Positions 7,302 through 13,892 of a stretch of 64,000 bases of DNA are shown piece by piece. Under the pieces are notes generated by a model that was given only the letters and a program-made list of their open reading frames with translations, ran no database searches and was not told the origin of the DNA. The DNA is from a virus: positions 30,884-94,883 of IMG/VR virus record IMGVR_UViG_3300037261_000012; one strand, written 5' to 3'. How positions within the stretch are numbered: the stretch's first letter is position 1; the number at the start of each line of letters is the position of its first letter. A program made the translations under genes and the position numbers.

Positions 7302-7504
7302 ATGTTGACATATGGACATCCAAACTCTAAGATCAGTTTACCTGCTTTGCCTGAGGTCAGGCTTGGTATTTCCCACTGACTACCAACAAGGTAGAGGCAG
7401 AGATTCATATACAAGAAACTGGGGAAGAAATCGCTGTAGGCTCTGGAGACACAGTAGCAGAAGCCATGGCCGAATGCTTGAAGATGTTGGAGCAGCCAGC
7501 GTGA
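7302..7504 (+). pseudogene. Small gene interrupted by a frameshift
   Basis: ATG 7302 has the standard AAGGAGTG leader but reaches TGA after 25 codons (7377-7379). In the -1 frame the sequence continues as a normal-looking acidic polypeptide (KVEAEIHIQETGEEIAVG...AMAECLKMLEQPA) to TGA 7502-7504, which overlaps the next GTG. One extra base in the ATTTCCC run near 7369-7374 would restore a ~67-aa protein. It is either a real mutation, a sequencing error or an unusual frameshift. Confidence 0.5.
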
Positions 7505-7734
7505 AACAGCTTGAAATCAGCGACCAACCTGATGGTTTCCTACACTCGGTGTACCATGTGGAGAATGAGGAGGAGGTGCAGTTGCTGATGAAGCAAGCAC
7601 GCTCCAATGGCCTTAGTGGGTTCCAGGTGTTTGACAAGATTGATATACCAGAAACTGATCCAGGTTGGCGCGAGACCCCAATATACCCGGCTTTGCTGGC
7701 TAAACACCGTGAAGAAGTACTGAGGAAACCATGA
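7501..7734 (+). CDS. Hypothetical protein, 77 aa
   Basis: GTG start in a GTGA overlap with the broken gene. The product (KQLEISDQPDGFLHSVYHVENEEE...) is soluble and mixed alpha/beta. The longer frame from 7312 includes an arginine-rich out-of-frame stretch and is rejected. Ends in ATGA with the next gene. Confidence 0.55.
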   Translation: MKQLEISDQPDGFLHSVYHVENEEEVQLLMKQARSNGLSGFQVFDKIDIPETDPGWRETPIYPALLAKHREEVLRKP

Positions 7735-7871
7735 GCATCACCATACCAGGGTCTGTTTATACAGGCCCGCACTCACCAGCAGAGACAGCCAGACCGTTGT
7801 CTCCCAAGCAACAAGATGGTGTCGTAGAGTACGAAAGTTGGTTAAATTTATTGCAAATAATGACGAAATAG
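7731..7871 (+). CDS. Small hypothetical protein, 46 aa
   Basis: ATG overlaps the preceding stop (ATGA). Proline-rich N-terminal half. Its stop TAG sits in the conserved AAATAGTTCAGAAAGTAC block of promoter P5. Unknown function. Confidence 0.5.
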   Translation: MSITIPGSVYTGPHSPAETARPLSPKQQDGVVEYESWLNLLQIMTK

Positions 7872-7883
7872 TTCAGAAAGTAC

Positions 7884-7912
7884 TTGACAAACTGCGCCGA
7901 TTGCGGTAAATT
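7884..7912 (+). promoter_or_regulatory. Class 1 promoter P5
   Basis: TTGACA, 17-bp spacer ending ATTGCGG, -10 TAAATT at 7907-7912. After GTAAATTG the usual leader is replaced by the MazG cassette; the lost leader sequence reappears after the cassette at 8343. Confidence 0.85.
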
Positions 7913-8350
7913 GGGGAATTACATACTTAACTCCCTCTGACCAAGAGGGACAACTGGAGAACAACGATGAGCAAGCAACTGACGTTCGATGAGTTTCGCG
8001 CTGCCAACGTGGCGCGCTGCCTCAAGTGGAATCCACAAGGGATTGAATCGTGGTCGCCGTCCGACTGGCTTACAGCCGTTACTGGCGAGCTTGGCGAACT
8101 GGCCTCGCTGTTGAAGATGCGCAACCGTGAACGAGACGGCCTTCCCGGTAACAAATTCAGCCCAACCGACAAGCAAGTAGCTGACGAGATAGCAGATGTG
8201 CTCACCTATCTCGACCTGCTGGCCGCTGCGCTGGGCGTTGACTTGGGTTTCGCTGCGGCACAGAAATTTAACGAGGTAAGTGAGCGTGTAGGGTTCCCCG
8301 ACCGCATCGAAATGGCGTGAGGGAGTTATGTATATAAGTCCCGTAAATTG
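7906..8350. mobile_element. Inserted MazG cassette flanked by 8-bp direct repeats
   Basis: GTAAATTG occurs at 7906-7913 and 8343-8350. The sequence following the right copy (GTAGTCAT) is what normally follows the -10 in promoter P3. Inside the repeats, ACATActtaACTCCCTC (7921-7937) faces GAGGGAGTTATGT (8319-8331). The layout resembles an insertion into a P3-like leader with an 8-bp duplication. There is no transposase, and recombination between repeated leaders is an alternative. Confidence 0.45.
7967..8320 (+). CDS. MazG-like nucleotide pyrophosphohydrolase
   Basis: 117 aa. The all-alpha NTP pyrophosphatase signature is clear: WSPSDWLTAVTGELGELASLLK (first acidic helix, residues ~29-50) and DEIADVLTYLDLLAAALG (second, ~73-90), which coordinate magnesium to hydrolyse (d)NTPs to NMP and pyrophosphate. 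Phage MazG proteins are thought to adjust nucleotide pools or alarmone signalling. The gene is more GC-rich than its neighbours, has its own CTGGAGAACAACG leader, and is flanked by GTAAATTG direct repeats and an imperfect inverted repeat, pointing to insertion as a cassette. Confidence 0.82.
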   Translation: MSKQLTFDEFRAANVARCLKWNPQGIESWSPSDWLTAVTGELGELASLLKMRNRERDGLPGNKFSPTDKQVADEIADVLTYLDLLAAALGVDLGFAAAQKFNEVSERVGFPDRIEMA

Positions 8351-8375
8351 TAGTCATAACGGAGAAACCAGGTGT

Positions 8376-8430
8376 ATTCGCCTACCAATTTAGGCATTAA
8401 CGGACTTAACGCCTAATTTGGTAGGCGAAT
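8376..8430 (+). repeat. Strong inverted repeat (20-bp arms, 15-nt loop)
   Basis: The arm at 8376-8395 (ATTCGCCTACCAATTTAGGC) is complementary to 8411-8430 with one mismatch. No T-run follows, so it is not a canonical intrinsic terminator. It lies between the MazG cassette and promoter P6 in a stretch without genes (8321-8534). Possible roles are terminator, RNA processing site, or a protein-binding or recombination site. Confidence 0.75.
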
Positions 8431-8455
8431 AATGATGAAATAGTTCAGAAAGTAC

Positions 8456-8484
8456 TTGACAGATTCACTGGATTGTGGGAAACT
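8456..8484 (+). promoter_or_regulatory. Class 1 promoter P6
   Basis: TTGACA, 17-bp spacer ending ATTGTGG, -10 GAAACT at 8479-8484, preceded by AATAGTTCAGAAAGTAC. Confidence 0.87.
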
Positions 8485-8534
8485 CTAGTCATAGGTTGAA
8501 GATCAGAAGTTAAACCCAGACAAGGAGTGTCAAA

Positions 8535-8753
8535 ATGGAAACCAGCAAAACCCTGAGCGCCCAAGTAGTTCTTCGTGGCAACAGCCTGTACACTATCGTC
8601 ACGATGCCCAGCACAAGCAACCTCGACAAGTCCTACCGCGTGGATGTAACTAATGGTCGTTGCGACTGCCCGGCCTGGAAATTCTCGAAGGGCCATACCA
8701 AGGTTTGCAAGCACCTGCAAGCACTGGGCTTCAAACAGCGCGTAGCAGCCTAA
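8535..8753 (+). CDS. SWIM zinc-finger protein 2
   Basis: 72 aa; ATG follows AAGGAGTGTCAAA after P6. The SWIM finger is YRVDVTNGRCDCPAW...VCKHLQALGF (CxCx(n)CxH), paralogous to the protein at 4307. The protein is almost nothing but the finger. Probably binds nucleic acid or a host protein; the partner is unknown. Confidence 0.8.
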   Translation: METSKTLSAQVVLRGNSLYTIVTMPSTSNLDKSYRVDVTNGRCDCPAWKFSKGHTKVCKHLQALGFKQRVAA

Positions 8754-8806
8754 GCCTGAGCCGGTGGGCGTCACCGACTTGACAGGGTGGAACAGACACC
8801 CTTAGG

Positions 8807-9340
8807 ATGGGAATGAGCACTAACAGAATATTGCGGGCCGCTACCTTTGCCGTGCAAGCACACGGAATCCAGGTACGTAAGTATACTGGTGAGCCGTATG
8901 TGCGGCATGTGTTCGAAGTAGCTGAAATAGTGGCTAGTGTAACTACCGATGAGGACACGATCATTGCCGCCATGCTGCATGACGTGCTGGAAGACACCAG
9001 TATGGAGCCATCGGATATATCATTGCGGTTCGGATTTATAGTACTTGATCTGGTGATGCAATTAACTGATTCCAAAGTAGAACCTGGGATCAATCGCGCT
9101 GCCAGGAAAGCCAATGATTGCTCTCGTTTGTCATTATCTAGTCCAGCAGCGGCTACGATCAAACTGGCCGACTTGATGAACAACACAGAAAGCATCGTCA
9201 AGTATGCTCCTAACTTTGCCAAGGTGTATTTGGCAGAGAAGATGCTGGCACTCACGGTGTTGAGTCATGGCCATGCTGGGCTGTATCATCTTGCCAAAGA
9301 ACAGGTCTTCAGTGCATTGGAAAAGCTGGGACCAAAGTGA
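8807..9340 (+). CDS. MESH1-like (p)ppGpp hydrolase, HD domain
   Basis: 177 aa. HD-domain motifs of the RelA/SpoT hydrolase family: YVRHVFEVAEIV (first His), AAMLHDVLEDT (HD), a LVMQLTDSK segment and KLADLMNN (late Asp-Asn). Length fits a small alarmone hydrolase without synthetase or regulatory domains. It would remove the 3'-pyrophosphate from (p)ppGpp or a related alarmone, blunting a stringent response or an alarmone-making defence toxin; this role is inferred. ATG 8807 or 8813 (preceded by AGGATGGG) could be the start. Confidence 0.75.
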   Translation: MGMSTNRILRAATFAVQAHGIQVRKYTGEPYVRHVFEVAEIVASVTTDEDTIIAAMLHDVLEDTSMEPSDISLRFGFIVLDLVMQLTDSKVEPGINRAARKANDCSRLSLSSPAAATIKLADLMNNTESIVKYAPNFAKVYLAEKMLALTVLSHGHAGLYHLAKEQVFSALEKLGPK

Positions 9341-9354
9341 GTTGGTTACTTCAC

Positions 9355-9495
9355 ATGAAAATCCTTAATCTGCCTCTTAGCGCCGGGCAGGTACTATACA
9401 ATTCAGACACGCTTGTTGTGGCTATGGTGTGGCAAGCCTGGGTGATTATTGCCATTGTGTTGGTGTGGGTTGTTATTATGTTGAGAACGAAATGA
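9355..9495 (+). CDS. Small membrane protein, 46 aa
   Basis: One long hydrophobic helix (WVIIAIVLVWVVIML) near the C-terminus ends in RTK. ATGA overlap with the next gene supports translation. Single-pass membrane protein, unknown role. Confidence 0.5.
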   Translation: MKILNLPLSAGQVLYNSDTLVVAMVWQAWVIIAIVLVWVVIMLRTK

Positions 9496-9734
9496 GTGGT
9501 GGTAGTTTTGATTATGCTTATCTGAAGACCAAGACTTTCGCAGATGAACTGGAAGCCAAGCTCCATATGACGGAGTATGAGTTCAGTGATGAAGTTCGGG
9601 CCAAGCTAAACTTAATATTGGATCAAACCAAAAAGACAGCTTTTATGATGAGGGAAGTAGAGTGGCTGTTCTCCGGCGACACAGGGGAAGACAGCTTCCT
9701 TGAAAGAATTGCAGAATACAAGAGGAAAGCATGA
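9492..9734 (+). CDS. Hypothetical protein, 80 aa
   Basis: Starts MSGGSFDYAY in the ATGA overlap; helical and acidic downstream (EVEWLFSGDTGEDSFLERIAEY). The MSGGSFDY start is common in a family of phage proteins of unknown function. Ends in ATGA with the next gene. Confidence 0.65.
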   Translation: MSGGSFDYAYLKTKTFADELEAKLHMTEYEFSDEVRAKLNLILDQTKKTAFMMREVEWLFSGDTGEDSFLERIAEYKRKA

Positions 9735-9898
9735 ATCTTGAAAACAAAGATTGCATATGCAAGGGTATAAGGTTCAAAACCTGTCCTGCATGTGGATTAC
9801 CACAGAACAGTTTCCATGATTTTCGTGACTACACCCCTCCGGTAACCGATGACCACTGGGTACATGGGAAAGAACAACCAGCTTGGAGTGGGAGATGA
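9731..9898 (+). CDS. Small zinc-binding-like protein, 55 aa
   Basis: Contains CICKG and CPACGLP, a likely four-cysteine zinc knuckle in its first 25 residues. ATGA overlaps on both sides place it in the 8807-10302 operon. Unknown function. Confidence 0.55.
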   Translation: MNLENKDCICKGIRFKTCPACGLPQNSFHDFRDYTPPVTDDHWVHGKEQPAWSGR

Positions 9899-10056
9899 CA
9901 ACGGTAACCTGGGATAAACCTATGTTGGAGAAATTCAAGAAGGTGTATGCCAAGGCTGTCAGGAGCGAAGCACAGGAGTTTTCTTTCCAAGGGCAAACAT
10001 ATTTAGTAGCCTATGCTAAGTATATGATTGAGTATTTGGAGGTAAGACTAAGATGA
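9895..10056 (+). CDS. Small hypothetical protein, 53 aa
   Basis: Coupled by ATGA at both ends. Basic amphipathic helices (MLEKFKKVYAKAVRSEA, YAKYMIEYLEVRL). No family recognised. Confidence 0.55.
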   Translation: MTTVTWDKPMLEKFKKVYAKAVRSEAQEFSFQGQTYLVAYAKYMIEYLEVRLR

Positions 10057-10302
10057 GTAGGAAAGAGGATTTAGGTCATCAATTTGATGACATGAAGTAT
10101 GGGTGGTTAAAAAGAACTCAAGGTGGGTGATATAGTCACTCGTAACATGGGTGGTGTTAAGATGCAATTGAAAGTTACTGGTATAGTTGGCCGAAGGATA
10201 ATTTGTGGGCCTTGGGAATTCAGTAGTAGAAATGGAGCCGAGCTTGATGACATGCTTGGCTGGGATGAACAACAAACAGGTTCTATGTTGATAGATAAAT
10301 GA
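10053..10302 (+). pseudogene. YodC-like small gene with a +1 frameshift
   Basis: From ATG 10053 the frame gives MSRKEDLGHQFDDMKYGWLK and then stops. Removing one A from the five-A run at 10109-10113 continues as ELKVGDIVTRNMGGVKM...CGPWEF...DMLGWDEQQ to TGA 10300-10302, a good ~82-aa protein. The KVGDIV-x3-GG-x2-M pattern resembles the YodC/DUF2158 type of small beta-barrel. Either a mutation or a sequencing error in the A-run. Confidence 0.5.
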
Positions 10303-10303
10303 C

Positions 10304-10332
10304 TTGACAGATCGGCCTGATTGTGGGAAACT
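10304..10332 (+). promoter_or_regulatory. Class 1 promoter P7
   Basis: TTGACA, 17-bp spacer ending ATTGTGG, -10 GAAACT at 10327-10332. The ~95-base leader carries a hairpin repeat (10348-10359) and an AGGAG/CTCCT stem at about 10374-10392. Confidence 0.85.
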
Positions 10333-10347
10333 CGGTTCTGATAGGCT

Positions 10348-10359
10348 GCAATCAATTGC
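10348..10359 (+). repeat. Hairpin repeat copy 5
   Basis: In the P7 leader. Confidence 0.9.
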
Positions 10360-10426
10360 AGAAATGTACTAAAGGAGAAGGCGGCCCTCCTAAATGGGTC
10401 GTCAAACAAGCAAGGAGTGTATCACC

Positions 10427-10528
10427 ATGGCAAAGTCCGTTAGCAAGAGCAAGAAAACTACCGTCAAGAAAGCTGTAAAGCGCACGACTATCAAAGCCGC
10501 GCCCCGCAAGGTCGCTCAACGCCAGTAA
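10427..10528 (+). CDS. Highly basic 33-aa peptide (histone-like)
   Basis: ATG follows AAGGAGTGTATCACC downstream of P7. The product is MAKSVSKSKKTTVKK followed by more Lys, Arg and Ala, resembling the Lys/Ala-rich tails of histone H1-like and SR-type DNA-binding proteins. Given a strong promoter of its own, it is probably abundant and binds DNA or RNA. Two hairpins follow its stop. Confidence 0.6.
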   Translation: MAKSVSKSKKTTVKKAVKRTTIKAAPRKVAQRQ

Positions 10529-10535
10529 CCTGGCC

Positions 10536-10579
10536 TGCCATCAACATGGCAAACGGGTGGCCGGAGTACCGTCGCCCGT
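10536..10579 (+). terminator. Tandem hairpins after the basic peptide gene
   Basis: TGCCAT-CAAC-ATGGCA (10536-10551) is a perfect 6-bp stem; ACGGG...CCCGT (10553-10579) with an internal CGG/CCG follows, then CCTTTCT. Plausibly attenuates transcription or stabilises the upstream mRNA; the T-run is poor. Confidence 0.4.
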
Positions 10580-10605
10580 CCTTTCTATAAGATCATGGAG
10601 GAATT

Positions 10606-11574
10606 GTGCGAGCATCAGCAATGAGGTTACATGGTGGGGTAACAGAGGAGCCATTAGTAACAGGAACCAAGCTGCCATACAAGTTGGGCATTGAACTAAC
10701 AATGCAGTCACCACTTGCTATTTGCAAGAATGTCCAGGATGAAGGTGATCGGGTAATTTATACTAGCTTGAGCAGAATACTCTCAACAGTAGCTGGACTA
10801 AAGAGAATCAAATCCTACGGGATAGACCGAGATGGTGGTTGTGTGGAAGCCAGTTCTCCTATTCTGACAACACATGAAGAAACCGAAAAGTGGTACAAGG
10901 GTATGTCAGGTCTGATGCTCCAATTGGGCATGACACCTCACCATGACAAGATGATCAGTGGTGGAGGCCATCTTCATGTGGGGCCACTGCCGTTAAAGAC
11001 TGCAATCAATTGCATACGGGACATGCAGAACCGCCCGTACCTGCTATGGATATTCAACGAACCTGACAATACACTTGCATCTGACTTATTTACAGGAGAC
11101 CTTGTTTCATTAAAGCCCTCACTGGTTAAAGCTGCTCAAAATGCTACTTTTGACCCAACGGTGTTTGGTGAACCTTCAATGGAAGGTAGGACAGCATTGA
11201 CCTTCTATGGCAACCCGAAGTATGTGAAACATGACTGGCTGCCTGATGATAAGAACCGGATGGCCAGGTGGCTAGGTGGTGGGGGTGGCCGGATGGAATT
11301 ACGCTTGTTCGAAGCCCCTATGAACTGGGAGGAGCAGAAAGCCCACCTAGATTTTACTTGGGCTTACATAAAGTACATCGAGACCACATACAAGACCGAA
11401 CATGCTGTGACCACCGTAAATAGTATGGTTGAGCAGCGGAAGTTCACGCTTGAAATTTGCCGGGCGGAATTCCTGAAGTTTCTTACTATATTGGGCTTGA
11501 AACCAGAGCCATACAAGCGTATGCTGGACGAGAATCTAACCACAAAACTTCAACGTCTGAAAGTGGTGCCATGA
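10606..11574 (+). CDS. Amidoligase-like protein
   Basis: 322 aa. GIELTMQ near residue 29, DGGCVEASSPIL (~75-90), GGGHLHVG (~118), N-P-YLLWIFNEPDN (~140) and R-ELRLFEAP (~225) follow the motif order of the putative amidoligase family related to glutamine synthetase/gamma-glutamylcysteine ligase (ATP-dependent amide bond formation). The substrate is unknown; in this family neighbours are sometimes peptide-modification genes, which are not obvious here. GTG 10606 follows GGAGGAATT; a hairpin repeat is in frame at 11002-11013. Confidence 0.5.
   Translation: MRASAMRLHGGVTEEPLVTGTKLPYKLGIELTMQSPLAICKNVQDEGDRVIYTSLSRILSTVAGLKRIKSYGIDRDGGCVEASSPILTTHEETEKWYKGMSGLMLQLGMTPHHDKMISGGGHLHVGPLPLKTAINCIRDMQNRPYLLWIFNEPDNTLASDLFTGDLVSLKPSLVKAAQNATFDPTVFGEPSMEGRTALTFYGNPKYVKHDWLPDDKNRMARWLGGGGGRMELRLFEAPMNWEEQKAHLDFTWAYIKYIETTYKTEHAVTTVNSMVEQRKFTLEICRAEFLKFLTILGLKPEPYKRMLDENLTTKLQRLKVVP
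11002..11013 (+). repeat. Hairpin repeat copy 6
   Basis: In frame in the amidoligase-like gene (AINC). Confidence 0.9.
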
Positions 11575-11819
11575 TCCTGGAAGAAGGGAAGAAGCACGTA
11601 GACCGGTTGATCAGCCAGAACAACACCGGTCTTCTTGCCTTGAAGAAGGCTACCAGATCGGGGGATAAGCTGGCCGCCATGGGTCTACGTTTAGCCTCAG
11701 ATAGAGGTAAGTCCTTGGTGGCCTTGCGTAAGATGTTGAATACCATGCCGGAGAAATTCAGCCTCCAGACAGGGGAGTTGATACAAACTCTAGCGGATAA
11801 ATCAAATGCAGCTAACTGA
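11571..11819 (+). CDS. Hypothetical protein, 82 aa
   Basis: ATG of the ATGA overlap with the amidoligase-like gene; the longer frame from 11457 is out of register with that gene and is rejected. Helical and basic. Overlaps the next gene by 14 bases, so all three are probably translated together. Confidence 0.6.
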   Translation: MILEEGKKHVDRLISQNNTGLLALKKATRSGDKLAAMGLRLASDRGKSLVALRKMLNTMPEKFSLQTGELIQTLADKSNAAN

Positions 11820-12081
11820 GGAAGAACGCAAGAAAGTCCTTTATTGGTTGTTTTCTTTAGAGAACAAACTTGCATTTGACGTTGCAGCAGAAGTTCCTGC
11901 GGAGGTACTGAACGCCATTCTAAAGGCTGGTGATTATCCACGCCCGTATGTCCTGCCATTTAAGGAAGGCATATATGACCGTGCCTTGGCTATGAAACTC
12001 ATACTCCTATGCAGGGAGAAGATTGGTAAAGCTACTGATCCAGTGAGTGCTAAGGTCATACCAATAAGGAAGAAAGCATGA
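11806..12081 (+). CDS. Hypothetical protein, 91 aa
   Basis: Helical protein (LTEEERKKVLYWLFSLENKLAFDVAAEVP...). No recognised domain. Coupled by ATGA to the next small gene. Confidence 0.6.
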   Translation: MQLTEEERKKVLYWLFSLENKLAFDVAAEVPAEVLNAILKAGDYPRPYVLPFKEGIYDRALAMKLILLCREKIGKATDPVSAKVIPIRKKA

Positions 12082-12170
12082 GCCTTGAACAAGCTATCTG
12101 GCTGTTTGCGGCTGGTGATGTTGGTACCAGTAGGTATCTTGCTATTATTGTTCAAGAAATAATCATCTAA
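12078..12170 (+). CDS. Very small protein, 30 aa
   Basis: ATGA overlap with the previous gene; hydrophobic C-terminal half. Last gene of the operon before promoter P8. Unknown. Confidence 0.4.
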   Translation: MSLEQAIWLFAAGDVGTSRYLAIIVQEIII

Positions 12171-12175
12171 AGAGC

Positions 12176-12204
12176 TTGACAGATCGCCAGAATTGGGTTA
12201 AAGT
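12176..12204 (+). promoter_or_regulatory. Class 1 promoter P8
   Basis: TTGACA, 17-bp spacer ending AATTGGGT, -10 TAAAGT at 12199-12204. A variant repeat GCAATCAAGTGC lies in the leader at 12208-12219. Confidence 0.82.
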
Positions 12205-12207
12205 CTT

Positions 12208-12219
12208 GCAATCAAGTGC
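12208..12219 (+). repeat. Hairpin repeat variant
   Basis: GCAATCAAGTGC in the P8 leader; one base differs and the stem is shortened. Confidence 0.55.
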
Positions 12220-12242
12220 AATAACAGACAAAGGAGTGTCAA

Positions 12243-12389
12243 ATGTACATCGTTGAATACCTGAGGCTAGGACGTTGGCCCACCATGATGGGCAAGAGAG
12301 TGTTCATCAGTTTGTGGGGCGCAAACAAACGAGCTAAGCGAGCATCCACCTTGTTTCGTGTAGTGACCATGGTGACTAAAATCTCCTAA
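12243..12389 (+). CDS. Small basic protein, 48 aa
   Basis: ATG follows AAGGAGTGTCAA after P8. Strongly basic (many Arg and Lys) with hydrophobic patches. Unknown. Confidence 0.55.
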   Translation: MYIVEYLRLGRWPTMMGKRVFISLWGANKRAKRASTLFRVVTMVTKIS

Positions 12390-12405
12390 GGTGCGATAAT
12401 GTTGG

Positions 12406-12633
12406 ATGAATACCAAAATCAGATGGTTAGGCACAATCCTGTACTTCATGGGAATGGGCCTTACCAGTTTCAATTTCTACCCTTACAACCTGTTCTTTAT
12501 GACCAGTGGGGCGTTCTTCTGGTGTAGAGCAGGTTGGCAAGTCAATGACCAGCCGTTGGTACTGGTAGAGGGTGTGGCCTTCACAATATATGGAGTAGGT
12601 TTGGCTATGGCCATATACAAATTCGTATTCTAA
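12406..12633 (+). CDS. Membrane protein, 75 aa, two to three helices
   Basis: Three hydrophobic stretches (WLGTILYFMGMGLTSF, LFFMTSGAFFWC, VEGVAFTIYGVGLAMAIYKF) indicate an integral membrane protein. No recognised family. Weak ribosome binding site (GTTGG). Confidence 0.6.
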   Translation: MNTKIRWLGTILYFMGMGLTSFNFYPYNLFFMTSGAFFWCRAGWQVNDQPLVLVEGVAFTIYGVGLAMAIYKFVF

Positions 12634-12644
12634 GGAGTAGCAGC

Positions 12645-12887
12645 ATGAAAATTCGTAAAACAGTACTGGCTGTGGTTATCTTGTCCAAGGGTGGGGAACA
12701 ACTGGAGTTTGATGACTTGGAAGAACTTGGCAGGATGATCAACGATGGGGAGGCTAGTGGGGAGCTTATTGGCAAGCACACGGAAGCCGACTCAGTGGTA
12801 ATAGAGAAGATCGAGCGCATCCAGCAAGAACTCACCAAGATCGGGGATGATGGCACGTTCTTTGGAGACCTTGACCTAGATGACTGA
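12645..12887 (+). CDS. Acidic hypothetical protein, 80 aa
   Basis: ATG follows AAGGAGTAGCAGC. Acidic and helical, with an Asp-rich C-terminus (FGDLDLDD). No family recognised. Overlaps the next gene by eight bases. Confidence 0.65.
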   Translation: MKIRKTVLAVVILSKGGEQLEFDDLEELGRMINDGEASGELIGKHTEADSVVIEKIERIQQELTKIGDDGTFFGDLDLDD

Positions 12888-13161
12888 GCAAATTGATTGG
12901 GGCAGCTTGCCTATGGTGATTGAAGTCACCTTACCAGGAATGTACTCCAATGAGAACCTTGCAGGCTGGTCGGCCTTGGCTATGAAACTTGAGAAAGAGG
13001 GCATACCCTGCGGGGTGGAGATGAGCACCCAGCCGTTGGTCATGGTGTTTTCTGAAAACCCCAAGGAGTACGCCACGGGAGTTGCTGTTTTCAAAGGGCA
13101 CTTGACCAAGACGTACAACATAAAGGCCGACAACACGACATTCACCTGGAGCAACAAGTGA
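12880..13161 (+). CDS. Hypothetical protein, 93 aa
   Basis: Start in the ATGA overlap region; alpha/beta soluble protein. Ends in GTGA with the RapZ-C-like gene. Confidence 0.6.
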   Translation: MTEQIDWGSLPMVIEVTLPGMYSNENLAGWSALAMKLEKEGIPCGVEMSTQPLVMVFSENPKEYATGVAVFKGHLTKTYNIKADNTTFTWSNK

Positions 13162-13472
13162 AAATATACCAGTTTGGATTTAATAATAGTGTGGGTAAGG
13201 TTCCTCCAGGGCTACCTACTTTGGATTGTAGAGTTATTCCAAACCCACACCACCTGCGGGATGCTGTTGCCAAACGCCTGGCAGTTAGGTCTAGCCCGTT
13301 CTTTACTCCTTTGGTAATGCAGGGGGTGGAAATGCTTGCCGCCAACAGTAAGATTGCTGTAGGATGTGCATATGGGCATGATCGTAGTGGGCAGGTGGCT
13401 CAGGCTATAATGATGGCCATGGCAGAAAAAGGAATTTACGTACAGATAGAGAAACTTTCAAAAGGAGCGTGA
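13158..13472 (+). CDS. RapZ C-terminal-domain-like protein
   Basis: 104 aa, GTG start overlapping the previous stop. DCRVIPNPHH and IAVGCAYGHDRSGQVAQAI match the order DxRxxxNPxx...GCxxGxHRS of the RapZ C-terminal domain, which in bacteria binds small RNAs and a sugar-phosphate ligand; GCAYGHDRS is also a CX5R loop. The RapZ ATPase half is missing. In a phage it could bind RNA or phosphorylated ligands; this is inference. Confidence 0.55.
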   Translation: MKIYQFGFNNSVGKVPPGLPTLDCRVIPNPHHLRDAVAKRLAVRSSPFFTPLVMQGVEMLAANSKIAVGCAYGHDRSGQVAQAIMMAMAEKGIYVQIEKLSKGA

Positions 13473-13475
13473 AGC

Positions 13476-13892
13476 ATGGTGGAGCCTTTATCATCAGCAC
13501 TCTTATGTATTTCTCTCAATGTTTATTTTGAGGCCAGGAATCAACCTGAGGAAGGCCAACTAGCAGTAGCTTACGTGACGTTGAATCGTTCTAAGAAGTC
13601 AGGAAAGTCAGTGTGTAATACTGTGGTAGAACCAAAGCAATTTAGCTGGGCAACAGGCCGTTTTTTGAAGGATAATGGCTTCTGGTTGCGCGCAGACTCT
13701 TTTCCAGTAGAATTAGATGCTTGGATAAAAGCCAGGAGAATCGCTAGGATGGCCATGGCAAGGCTATCGCCAGACCCTACCCACGGGGCTACCCACTACC
13801 ATGAACGACGGCTACATCCAGTTTGGGCGACCCGAATGCAGAAGGTAGTCATCATCGCCCAGCATGTATTCTACAAACCAAGGAGCGCCTGA
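13476..13892 (+). CDS. SleB-type cell-wall hydrolase (likely endolysin)
   Basis: 138 aa of the SleB/Hydrolase_2 family: LNVYFEARNQPEEGQLAVAYVTLNR with the likely catalytic Glu of YFEAR, then a CNTVVEPKQFSW segment and THGATHYHE. Such enzymes cleave peptidoglycan glycan strands. No signal peptide, so membrane passage needs a holin. It lies in the early half, far from the holin-like genes at 62-64 kb, which is unusual; it could instead be controlled separately or act at another stage. Confidence 0.8.
   Translation: MVEPLSSALLCISLNVYFEARNQPEEGQLAVAYVTLNRSKKSGKSVCNTVVEPKQFSWATGRFLKDNGFWLRADSFPVELDAWIKARRIARMAMARLSPDPTHGATHYHERRLHPVWATRMQKVVIIAQHVFYKPRSA

Noticed and set aside
7365-7380. Programmed -1 frameshifting in the 7302 gene
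   Set aside because: No X XXY YYZ heptamer in the right register, unlike the tail chaperone; indel is simpler.
7312-7734. 140-aa frame
   Set aside because: Its middle is an arginine-rich out-of-frame stretch; two separate genes (7302 broken, 7501) explain the sequence better.
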